64,000 nucleotides of DNA from Flammeovirga pacifica (lineage in GTDB: Bacteria > Bacteroidota > Bacteroidia > Cytophagales > Flammeovirgaceae), in assembly GCF_000807855.2 (NCBI RefSeq), contig NZ_JRYR02000002.1, forward strand, positions 124,001 through 188,000. Reading direction: 5' to 3'. A program made the position numbers and the translations under genes. Below are positions 34,158 to 42,918 of the stretch, one piece after another (the stretch's first letter is position 1; each line of letters begins with the position of its first letter). Under the pieces are notes generated by a model. It was not told the DNA's origin. It was given only the letters and a program-made list of their open reading frames with translations, and ran no database searches.

Positions 34158-37100
34158 ATGAAAATATATAGATTAATCTTATCAAGTTTATTAGTAATGT
34201 GTTCCTTAATTACTAAAGCTCAAGATACCTTCACACTTACAAATAGTACAGTAACAGTACAAAATGGAATTATTACTCGATGTTCATATGACTTCACATT
34301 AAAGAAAATAATTATTCCGGAGGAATTGGATGGACAAACGATTATTGGTATAGCTACTGATGTTCATCCTCATGATTTTGAGAATAAAGGAATTGAAGAA
34401 ATCACCTTTCCAAATACATTGGAAATTATAGGGAGACAAGAATTCCAAAATAACAATTTAAAAAAAGTAGAATTACCTGGTTCTCTTAATATTATAGGAA
34501 TTTTATCATTTTTTAATAATCCTGATATTGATGTGAAGTTGCCAGATAAATCTTTAGATGAAACCTTTATATCATGGGAAGGTCATGATCTTGTACAATA
34601 TTTAGAAGGGGAGCCAATAACAGATTTCTTTAAAGAATACAGAACAAGAAATTTATACACTTTAAAAGCAGAGGATCTTGAATTAAAAGGGGATACAATT
34701 ATAGGTTGTAAATTTAATTCTGAGGTAACACCTGATATTTTAATACCTGGGAAAATAGGAGACATTACAATTACGGCTATTAAAACAAAAACAGATTTTC
34801 AAAGATTAGGACTTCGTTCTGTACAATTAGGTGAAAGTATAAGTTATATAGGGGAATATGAATTTAGGAACAATCGAATTAGAACACTTGATTTGAGTAA
34901 TGTTGCTTACATAGGTAGAAATGCTTTTGAAGCTAATTCGATTAATGAAATAAAGCTAGGAGATAAGATTGAAATAATTGAAATGGAATCATTTATTTAT
35001 AATAAAATTACTAGTCTTACAATACCCTCTTCAGTAAAGTTGATCAGAAGTTATGCTTTTTTTGAAAATAACATCAGAGAAATATCTTTTAATGATGGCT
35101 TAGAAGAAATAGAATCTCGCTGTTTCTCTAAAAATGAAATTGAAAAATTAGTACTACCTAATACCCTAAGATCAATTGATATTGATGCATTTAGCAATAA
35201 TCTTAATTTAAATACAATTGTTTTACCTCATAATAATGATCCAAATTTTATTGATTGGGGAGAATATGCTGCAGGAGCAGAAATAAGCACAACCAATAGT
35301 AAAACTTTTAGGGCACATTACTACTATACATTAAAGGATGATGATGTTGAAGTTATCAATGATACTTTATGGAATGTTACTTATGATTTTAAAAATTTAG
35401 ATATAATTATTCCAGAAAAACTAGACGGACAGTTTATTAAAGCGATTGAAAATGGTAGATATAGAAATAATTTTAAAGATAAAAATATAAGATCTATTCA
35501 AATGCCTGAAAGTTTAGAATCGATTGGTAATGAGGTATTTAAAGGGAATAAAATAAAAAAAATTAATTGCCCATTAAGCTTAAAAAAGATTGGTTCATAT
35601 GCTTTTCATAATAATTTAATTAAAGAAATTAATTTCTCTGAAAGTGTTCATACAATTGAGAATTATGCATTTTCTTCTAATAATTTAGACTTCGTAAGTA
35701 TCCCATCGACTTTAAGGGAATTAGGGGAAGGTGCATTCCATTTTAATAACTTAAATGAAATTACTTTACCACAAATTAATGATGAAAATTTTCTTTACTG
35801 GAGCACATCAAATGGCGATGAATTAGAAAATTTGACTATTCCTATTACTTTGACTCCAAATAGTCTTTATCGAGCAATGTACATCTTAATATTAGATGAA
35901 AATAATACTGTTATAGACAATACTGGGCGTCTTTTAAATATTAAAGAAAATCTAGATAATATTGGTGAACTTATTATTCCAAATGAGATAGATTCTATTA
36001 CAATTCTAAAAATTGGCAAACAAGGTGTCTGTAATTCATTCATTAATGATACCAATATTAAGAAAATAACACTTCCTGAATCCCTAGAAAGAATAGAGTA
36101 TCACGTATTTTATTCTAATAAGCTAGAAAACATAGAACTACCTGCTAGTTTGAAATCAATAGGAATTGCTGCATTCACTAATAATAATATAAAAGTACTA
36201 AATTTCCCTGCTAACTTAGATACTATTGGTAGGTTTGCATTTTTAAGTAATGAACTAGAAGAAGTTAACTTACCAACGAATTTAAAATATCTTGGAGCTA
36301 CCCCTTTTCATGATAGTTTAGCTTTAAAAGTTCCTGAGAATACATCTAAGGATTTTCGGTTTTGGTACCAAGGAGAACTTAGTTCAAGTTCACCTGAAAT
36401 AGTAGAAGTTGGAAAATTATTGTCTAGAGTTTCTGAACTAAAATCTTATTATGTTCATGAGCTTACTGAAGATGATGTTGTTATTGTTGATAATGTTATT
36501 AATGAATGCACATATTCTTTCGATGTAAAAAATATCCTCATACCAAATGAAATAGGAGGTCAAGAAATAAAGAAAATTGCTAGTAATGAGTCTCAAAATG
36601 GAGTGTTTTTTAATAAAGGCATACAGCATTTATATTTATCAGAAAATTTGGAAACTATTGGAGCTTTTGCCTTTGAAAGTAATAATCTTTCAGAGGTTAT
36701 TTTCAAGGATGGATTGATTAATATAAAAAGAGGGGCTTTCTATGAAAATAAGCTTGAGTCTAGATTTGAACTTCCACAAACTATCGAATTTATTGATCAT
36801 GCAGCATTTGCAAGAAATAATTTCACTGATGGTATTCGATTACCATTTGATAATATAAATGAAATATGGAAAGATGGGTTGGGAAATAATTTTTCTTATG
36901 GTGCAATTGTTAATAATTTTTATACCTATTATACTACCATTTTAGAGTATGATAGTAGAATTATTACTGATTTAGATGATGAGAATTTAACGCCTGTGAT
37001 ATACCCAACTTTGTTTAATGACTACTTAAAATTCAAAAATTATAATTCAGATTCAAAATACTATATATTTAATACGCAGGGTCAACTTATTAAAGAAGGT

Positions 37101-37202
37101 GTGGTCGAAAATGTAATAGATTTACAAGTTAATAAAGGAAACTATATAGTAGTAATTGATGATGGACAACACAAGTTTACATACAAAGTAATAAAACAAT
37201 AA
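34158..37202 (+). CDS. Second BspA-type leucine-rich-repeat surface protein, T9SS-secreted
   Basis: A 1014-residue paralogue of the upstream protein, with signal peptide (LITKAQ), five modules of LRR_5 repeats (starting near residues 24, 166, 388, 573 and 764) and a C-terminal domain of T9SS type in which the usual YPNP is YPTL (PVIYPTLFNDYL). Modules open with the same YTLKxxDVEV... and IIIPExLDGQ sequences as its neighbour, so both arose by duplication and module shuffling. Spacing of 15 bases to the gene before it shows co-transcription. No catalytic domain is visible. Surface binding role inferred. Confidence 0.88.
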   Translation: MKIYRLILSSLLVMCSLITKAQDTFTLTNSTVTVQNGIITRCSYDFTLKKIIIPEELDGQTIIGIATDVHPHDFENKGIEEITFPNTLEIIGRQEFQNNNLKKVELPGSLNIIGILSFFNNPDIDVKLPDKSLDETFISWEGHDLVQYLEGEPITDFFKEYRTRNLYTLKAEDLELKGDTIIGCKFNSEVTPDILIPGKIGDITITAIKTKTDFQRLGLRSVQLGESISYIGEYEFRNNRIRTLDLSNVAYIGRNAFEANSINEIKLGDKIEIIEMESFIYNKITSLTIPSSVKLIRSYAFFENNIREISFNDGLEEIESRCFSKNEIEKLVLPNTLRSIDIDAFSNNLNLNTIVLPHNNDPNFIDWGEYAAGAEISTTNSKTFRAHYYYTLKDDDVEVINDTLWNVTYDFKNLDIIIPEKLDGQFIKAIENGRYRNNFKDKNIRSIQMPESLESIGNEVFKGNKIKKINCPLSLKKIGSYAFHNNLIKEINFSESVHTIENYAFSSNNLDFVSIPSTLRELGEGAFHFNNLNEITLPQINDENFLYWSTSNGDELENLTIPITLTPNSLYRAMYILILDENNTVIDNTGRLLNIKENLDNIGELIIPNEIDSITILKIGKQGVCNSFINDTNIKKITLPESLERIEYHVFYSNKLENIELPASLKSIGIAAFTNNNIKVLNFPANLDTIGRFAFLSNELEEVNLPTNLKYLGATPFHDSLALKVPENTSKDFRFWYQGELSSSSPEIVEVGKLLSRVSELKSYYVHELTEDDVVIVDNVINECTYSFDVKNILIPNEIGGQEIKKIASNESQNGVFFNKGIQHLYLSENLETIGAFAFESNNLSEVIFKDGLINIKRGAFYENKLESRFELPQTIEFIDHAAFARNNFTDGIRLPFDNINEIWKDGLGNNFSYGAIVNNFYTYYTTILEYDSRIITDLDDENLTPVIYPTLFNDYLKFKNYNSDSKYYIFNTQGQLIKEGVVENVIDLQVNKGNYIVVIDDGQHKFTYKVIKQ

Positions 37203-37348
37203 TTGAGTTCTTTTAATAGATCTAAGTTTAGATCGTTGATTTGGTTAGTAAAAAGATTATATTTTTTAATTCAAACATAGGTTTTATAAAATCAAAGACT
37301 TTTTGAGATAGAAAATAGTAGATTTCAATTGAAATAAATTGAAATAAA

Positions 37349-39667
37349 ATGAAAACTAGTCACTACTTACAAATTTTTTTATTGTTTATAATATCTCCTG
37401 CCTATAGTCAATGGGTATCCATTAACCCTGGGGCAGGAGGGCAAGTACAAGATGTGGTTTGTGACCCAACAACAGTTGGAGTGTTATATGTGCCTTCAGA
37501 TATGGAGGGAGTGTATAAATCTTCAGACAATGGAGAACATTGGCATATGACGGGAAAATTAGTAAACAATAGAGTTTACAGTGTTGCCGTGAATTATAAT
37601 GACCCCAACTTACTATATGTGGGTACTCTTAATGGACTTCAAACCAGTAAAAATGGTGGAGATAATTACTCTTTTATTAAGAGCTCTAAAGGAAAGTCAT
37701 TTGGTGAAATAAAGGTCAATCCGAATAACACTTCCCAGATTGTTGCTGCAGTAGGTTGGAGGGATGATTACGATTTTTGCCACTTCTTTGGTGATACAAA
37801 AAATGGTTTTATCGAATTATTTATAAGTAATGACAAAGGTGATAGCTGGGCACGTAAAAAAGTAAATATCAATGAAGTAAATGATAAAAATATTTTTACT
37901 GTTACTTTTCATCCAACCAATAAAGATATTTGTATTATAGGAGCATCTGATGGAATTTATATATCAGAAGACAACCTACAATCATTTCAAAAGTTAGTAG
38001 CTCCAGAAGAAAGTATACAGTGTAGGGGAGTATCACTTTCTCCTGATGGTAAAATACTGTATGCCGCTTATGCCCATGATGAGAAAAAAGGCTATCCTTA
38101 TGCTATGGCATTAACTAAAAAAGATTGGATTCGATTAGATAATGGAAATGGAGAGAAACTGCCAATGAGAAATTGGTGGTATCCTGAAGTAGACCCTCGT
38201 TCTTCATCGAAAAAACATCATTTATTAATTGCTTTAGAAGGAAATAGAGACGGTCTTTTTGAGACCACTTTAGAGTGGGATAAAGATGAATTGGTATCGT
38301 ATAAACATTCTATAATATGGCAGGGAGTTGAAGGCTATGATTTTGGTTGGGATATGGCAGACCCAAACCCAAGATTTGCACATTATACTCCAATTACATG
38401 GAATAGAGCGATCTGGAGTACCACTAATGAGAACTTTTTTGAGGGTATTTATACCAATGAAAATAAATACCTGTGGAGGAATAAATATTCTAAACCACAC
38501 CTTGATAATATAGTAGAATTTAATGGCAAGAAATACCCGACTTACAGTAGTAGAGGAACCGAGTCTACGTATACCTATGATCTCTTAATACATAAAAACT
38601 ATATTTTACAAGCTCAAGGAGATAATGGTTTGATGGAAAGTTGGGATGGAGGAGTAAGCTGGTCGAACCTACAACATAGACAAGATACCACTCTTAACTT
38701 ATCGGATGTTCAAGCATGTGTTTTAGCAAAAATAGATGGTAAAGACGCCGTAGTTGTTCAAGCAACTGGAGGCTATGGAGGGAGAGCAGTGAATGGTAAA
38801 CTGTATTACAAAATATTAGAACATTATTCGCCTAAAGACAAGTGGGTCTTTTTAGGAGGAGGAAAACATCAAGTACTTGACCTTCCTGATGGAGTATTTA
38901 GAGAGATCAATGTAGATCCTAATCATCCTGAAAGATTATATGTATTTAGTACCAATCATGGTCTTTATTTAATTGATGACTTGACATTAGCGATAAAAGA
39001 TCCGTCTTATAAAGCGCAAAAGATAAGTAATGGAATCGCGAATAAAGCATTGACTGCCAAAACAATTCAAGTGGATCTGAATAATGAGAACATTGTTTAC
39101 TTTACTGGAACAAGTGGGCAAACCGGTGTATACAAGGGCGAAAAGAAAGGTGATGATTGGAAGTGGTCTAGAGTTTACAAAGGAGGTTCTTGGGAAGCTG
39201 AAGTAGTGGCTTGGGATAGAGATGGTCAAACATTTTTAGTGTATCAAGGGGAGCCATGTAATTCCGGTTGTGATTATGTTGTAGCACTGTCAAAAGATGG
39301 AGGTAAATCTTGGGAGAATATCTTAACTAAGCCTCAAGCTATAGATATCAGAGGGAATAAGAATGATGAATGGTATCCTTATATTAAAGATGATTATGTT
39401 TTTCAGAGTAAAGGAGGTCTAGCAGCTGTAGATGATATTATTATTGCCAATTATTATAATCATAAACATCAAAATGGGTGGGGTATTTTCCTTGGTAAAA
39501 TCAATACAAAAGGAAAAATAAATTGGACGGACATCTCTGATGATTTACATTATATCGGTCTTACCAATAGTAGAATTGTAAAGAAAAAAGATGGATTGTA
39601 CTTTTATATCAGCACACCAGGTGCTGGTGCTTGGTACAGAAAAATTGAGAATGAATTAATCAATTAA
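37349..39667 (+). CDS. GH74-like beta-propeller protein A
   Basis: A 772-residue exported protein (signal peptide ending ISPAYSQ). The sequence starts WVSINPGAGGQVQDVVCDP..LYVPSDMEGVYKSSDNG, which matches the first blade of GH74 xyloglucanases and other BNR/VPS10-type propellers. SDMEG stands where GH74 has its catalytic TDxGG aspartate. More blades follow (SxDxGxxW at about 170 and 440, and KDGGKSW near 655), enough for a double seven-blade propeller. The end (STPGAGAWYRKI) is not a T9SS domain, so it is likely periplasmic. Its substrate is unknown. Red-algal polymers are more likely than xyloglucan here. Strong similarity to the next gene shows tandem duplication. Confidence 0.75.
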   Translation: MKTSHYLQIFLLFIISPAYSQWVSINPGAGGQVQDVVCDPTTVGVLYVPSDMEGVYKSSDNGEHWHMTGKLVNNRVYSVAVNYNDPNLLYVGTLNGLQTSKNGGDNYSFIKSSKGKSFGEIKVNPNNTSQIVAAVGWRDDYDFCHFFGDTKNGFIELFISNDKGDSWARKKVNINEVNDKNIFTVTFHPTNKDICIIGASDGIYISEDNLQSFQKLVAPEESIQCRGVSLSPDGKILYAAYAHDEKKGYPYAMALTKKDWIRLDNGNGEKLPMRNWWYPEVDPRSSSKKHHLLIALEGNRDGLFETTLEWDKDELVSYKHSIIWQGVEGYDFGWDMADPNPRFAHYTPITWNRAIWSTTNENFFEGIYTNENKYLWRNKYSKPHLDNIVEFNGKKYPTYSSRGTESTYTYDLLIHKNYILQAQGDNGLMESWDGGVSWSNLQHRQDTTLNLSDVQACVLAKIDGKDAVVVQATGGYGGRAVNGKLYYKILEHYSPKDKWVFLGGGKHQVLDLPDGVFREINVDPNHPERLYVFSTNHGLYLIDDLTLAIKDPSYKAQKISNGIANKALTAKTIQVDLNNENIVYFTGTSGQTGVYKGEKKGDDWKWSRVYKGGSWEAEVVAWDRDGQTFLVYQGEPCNSGCDYVVALSKDGGKSWENILTKPQAIDIRGNKNDEWYPYIKDDYVFQSKGGLAAVDDIIIANYYNHKHQNGWGIFLGKINTKGKINWTDISDDLHYIGLTNSRIVKKKDGLYFYISTPGAGAWYRKIENELIN

Positions 39668-40212
39668 TAAGAATACTTTCGTAGAAGAATGACAGAAGAG
39701 ATGAATTTAATCTTCTGTCATTTTTTTTGTACTGTAACCCATGATTAGATTTCCTGTTGAAACCAAAAGTTTGAGAGAGGAACATTCCTACATTCTATAA
39801 GAGAGTCTACAAGTATATTCTTATAGAAAGGAGAAAATTATTTTTTCTTTCTCAGTACTTTTTTAGTAGGTATTTGGTAGTATAAAACACAAAAAAGAGA
39901 AGACAATTTACAAAATCATGATTTTTATAAATTCATTTACTTTTTCGATTTACATTTCTTAATTCATTGATATATAGTTGTTTGTTGTGTTGTTGATTCA
40001 TTTCTTTTTCTATGTAAATAGAATAAATGTCTTCGTATTATGAAAACGAAAGGTTTTGAAGTAAGAGAGTTTTTACTTTAGCATTATCAGATATTTATTT
40101 AGAAGAAAAAATAAATGACTGACAAATTAAACTGACATCAAAAAGCAAACTGACTTACTTAATGCTTTTATGGTAACTGAATTTACTCGCGTATTATTTT
40201 TATGAAAGCGGA
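39668..40212. other. Intergenic region between the two GH74-like genes
   Basis: A 545-base AT-rich gap with the terminator of protein A at 39688-39728 and otherwise no gene. The long gap and the terminator suggest protein B has its own promoter, which I could not locate with confidence. Confidence 0.5.
39688..39728 (+). terminator. Rho-independent terminator after GH74-like gene A
   Basis: A perfect 12-base stem (AATGACAGAAGA with TCTTCTGTCATT) and an 11-base loop followed by a run of T. Confidence 0.88.
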
Positions 40213-42540
40213 ATGAAAAAAAATCTCATGAAATTATTTAAATCATTTTTGATTTTCATCTGTACACTAAGTTTTACTTCTAGTTTTGGACAATGGAAAT
40301 CGATTAATCCCGGTGCTGGAGGACAGGTACAAGATGTTGTATGTGATCCTTCACAAGAGAATGTTTTGTACCTCGCTTCTGATATGGAAGGTGTATATAA
40401 GTCAACTGATAATGGAGAATCATGGCATATGACAGGGCATTTGGCCCATAATAGAGTGTATGCTATTGCTGTTTCACCTTCTAATAATAAAAAGCTGGTG
40501 GTCGGTACATTTAATGGATTACATACTTCTAATGATGGAGGGGTTTCATATCAATTAGTAGAACATTCTTTAGGAAATACGATTTCAGCAACTAGAATTG
40601 ATCCTCATGATAATAATGTGATGATTGCTGGTTATGGTTGGAGAGATGATTATAACTTTTTAGGGTTTATCAATATTGTTCAAGGTGGAGCACCAAAGTA
40701 TTTTATTAGTAAAAATGCAGGGGAGAACTGGGAAACAGTAGAATTAAAGAATTTTGATTTAAAAGATAGAAATATCATAGACTTTGTATTTCACCCTAAA
40801 AGAAAAGGTGAAATATATATGTCTACTTACAGCGGTATATTTAAAACGACAAATTACGGACAAACTTGGGATGAAATAGCAATGCCCAAAGCACACCAAG
40901 GGCATAGAGGTGTCAGTATTTCTCCAGACGGAAAAGTACTTTATTCTATTTTCACGAAAGACGGTAAAAAAGGATTGCCTTACTATAGTTTGGTGGATAA
41001 AATTAAGTGGGAAAAAATAAATCTTGGAGAAGGAAAGCATTTAGAACCTAGACGTTTTTGGTATCCTGAAGTAGATACTAGATCAACTACAAAAGAACAT
41101 AAAGTATTGCTTTCTTTAGAAGGAGACAGAGATGGTCTTTATGAAGGTACTTTTGTGTGGGAAGACAATGAATTAAAATCGTATCAATATGATTTAATTT
41201 GGCATGGAACAGAAGGTTATGATGTAGGTTGGGACCACGCAGACCCCAATCCTAGATTTGTACACTATACTCCTAAATCATGGGAAAGAGCTATTTGGTC
41301 AACATCTAATCAGACTATTTTCCAAGCGTCAAAAAATAAAGAGGAGTATGTGTGGAACAATAAATACTGTAAACCCAATGATAAATTTAAAGTATATCAT
41401 TTCGGAAAAGTATTACCTACCTATGCAGGGAGAGGAACCGAAAGTACCTATACTTATGATATTGCGGTGGCTCATAATTATGTGATCCAAGGTCAGGCGG
41501 ATAATGGTTTAATGGAAAGTTGGGATGGAGGTTATTCTTGGTCAAATATGTACCATAGACAACCTGGTTTAGCACTTTCTGATGTACAGTCTTTAGAAAT
41601 TGCCAAAGCGGGCGATCATCAAGTAGTATTAGCACAAGCCACTAATGGTTATGGGGGTCATGCTAAAGATGGTCGTATATATTTTAAAGTATTGAAAGAC
41701 TATATGCCTTCTGATAAATGGCATTTATTAGCCGGTGGCCCTGATGCTGCATTAGGAATGCCTGATGGTATTTACAGAGAAATCATGGTAGATCCTCACG
41801 ATTCTTCAAGAGTATATACTTTCTCTTCACAACACGGTTTATATGTTATTGATGATTTGAAAAAAGCAATTGATGACCCTGAGAATTATAAAGGTGAATT
41901 AATTAGTGGTGACGAATTAAAGACAATTGAAGGTGTTAAAACCATTCAAGTTCATCCAAAAAATCCTAATGTAATTTATCTAACTGCTTCAAGAGGAGAA
42001 TTAGGAATTTATAAAGGAATGAAAGACAATGGGAAATGGACTTGGGAAAAGATATTAGATGGTGGTGATTGGGATGCAGAAATTAGTATGTGGTCAAATA
42101 ATGATAAAACCTATTTACTCTATGAAGGCCCAATTGTAAGAGATGAAATTAATACTTCAGACTACTTAATTATGTTGTCTGAAGACGATGGAGAAACGTG
42201 GAAGGAAATTTTTACTCCAGGTCAGGCAAAAACCTTGAGAGGAGATAAAAATAAAACGTGGTACCCTTATGTCAAAGACACTTATAAATTTACAAGTAAA
42301 GGAGGAATTGTAGGTTTTGATAACAAGATAATTATCAATTATTACAACCACAGACAACAAAATGGATTTGGAATATTTATGGGAACGATAGCTGCAAATG
42401 GCACTATTGATTGGCAAGATATTACAGATGACATTCACTACCCAGGTTTTACCTCGAGTAGATTGGTTAGAAAAACAGATGGTAATTACTTCTATGTGAG
42501 TACTGCTGGAGCAGGTGCTTGGTATAGAAAATTACCTTAA
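40213..42540 (+). CDS. GH74-like beta-propeller protein B
   Basis: A 775-residue exported paralogue of protein A (signal peptide ending TSSFGQ; a second ATG five codons in is an alternative start). It keeps INPGAGGQVQDVVCDP, SDMEGVYKSTDNGESWHMTG, RGTESTYTYD, QADNGLMESWDGGYSW and the ending STAGAGAWYRKL, almost as in protein A. These shared blocks, apart from the Asp-box motifs, probably line the active site. No T9SS domain. The catalytic candidate is Asp in SDMEG as in GH74. Both proteins probably act on related but different galactan fragments. This is inferred. Confidence 0.75.
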   Translation: MKKNLMKLFKSFLIFICTLSFTSSFGQWKSINPGAGGQVQDVVCDPSQENVLYLASDMEGVYKSTDNGESWHMTGHLAHNRVYAIAVSPSNNKKLVVGTFNGLHTSNDGGVSYQLVEHSLGNTISATRIDPHDNNVMIAGYGWRDDYNFLGFINIVQGGAPKYFISKNAGENWETVELKNFDLKDRNIIDFVFHPKRKGEIYMSTYSGIFKTTNYGQTWDEIAMPKAHQGHRGVSISPDGKVLYSIFTKDGKKGLPYYSLVDKIKWEKINLGEGKHLEPRRFWYPEVDTRSTTKEHKVLLSLEGDRDGLYEGTFVWEDNELKSYQYDLIWHGTEGYDVGWDHADPNPRFVHYTPKSWERAIWSTSNQTIFQASKNKEEYVWNNKYCKPNDKFKVYHFGKVLPTYAGRGTESTYTYDIAVAHNYVIQGQADNGLMESWDGGYSWSNMYHRQPGLALSDVQSLEIAKAGDHQVVLAQATNGYGGHAKDGRIYFKVLKDYMPSDKWHLLAGGPDAALGMPDGIYREIMVDPHDSSRVYTFSSQHGLYVIDDLKKAIDDPENYKGELISGDELKTIEGVKTIQVHPKNPNVIYLTASRGELGIYKGMKDNGKWTWEKILDGGDWDAEISMWSNNDKTYLLYEGPIVRDEINTSDYLIMLSEDDGETWKEIFTPGQAKTLRGDKNKTWYPYVKDTYKFTSKGGIVGFDNKIIINYYNHRQQNGFGIFMGTIAANGTIDWQDITDDIHYPGFTSSRLVRKTDGNYFYVSTAGAGAWYRKLP

Positions 42541-42918
42541 AAAATAATAGAATTATTTCTTTGGACAGAAAACTCAATTCAAATTAGATTTAAAATACGA
42601 TAATGGACGATAAAAAAGCCACCTCATAGGTGGCTTTTTTTCTTTTACAAAACTTCGATTTCATAAAACATTGCAGCTATTTATAAAGACTTTCTTTGTT
42701 TTTGAGAATCAAAAGTATTCTAAATGTATTAATTACCACATTTGAATAAGTATTCTACAAAGTCACATTGTTTTGTCTAAGATTCATTTTTTGAGAGTTG
42801 GAGATGTAGCAATGGGTAAATAGCGGTGTAATTTTAATTATGAAAAATAACGATAACAGGGCTATTATTTTGATGGATTCCTAAAGTAAACTAGTCATCA
42901 ATTTTTTGAAATAGATAT
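42541..42918. other. Intergenic region before the ADP-ribosylglycohydrolase-like gene
   Basis: This 378-base gap contains the terminator of GH74-like gene B at 42612-42643. The rest is AT-rich with no gene, repeat or exact promoter match seen. Confidence 0.5.
42612..42643 (+). terminator. Rho-independent terminator after GH74-like gene B
   Basis: A perfect stem (AAAAAAGCCACC with GGTGGCTTTTTT) and 5-base loop, followed by further T. Confidence 0.9.

Noticed and set aside
30267-37202. Possible tandem DNA repeats or CRISPR-like array
   Set aside because: The regularity is at protein level (LRR_5 repeats of about 23 residues). DNA copies are diverged and no constant repeat with unique spacers exists.
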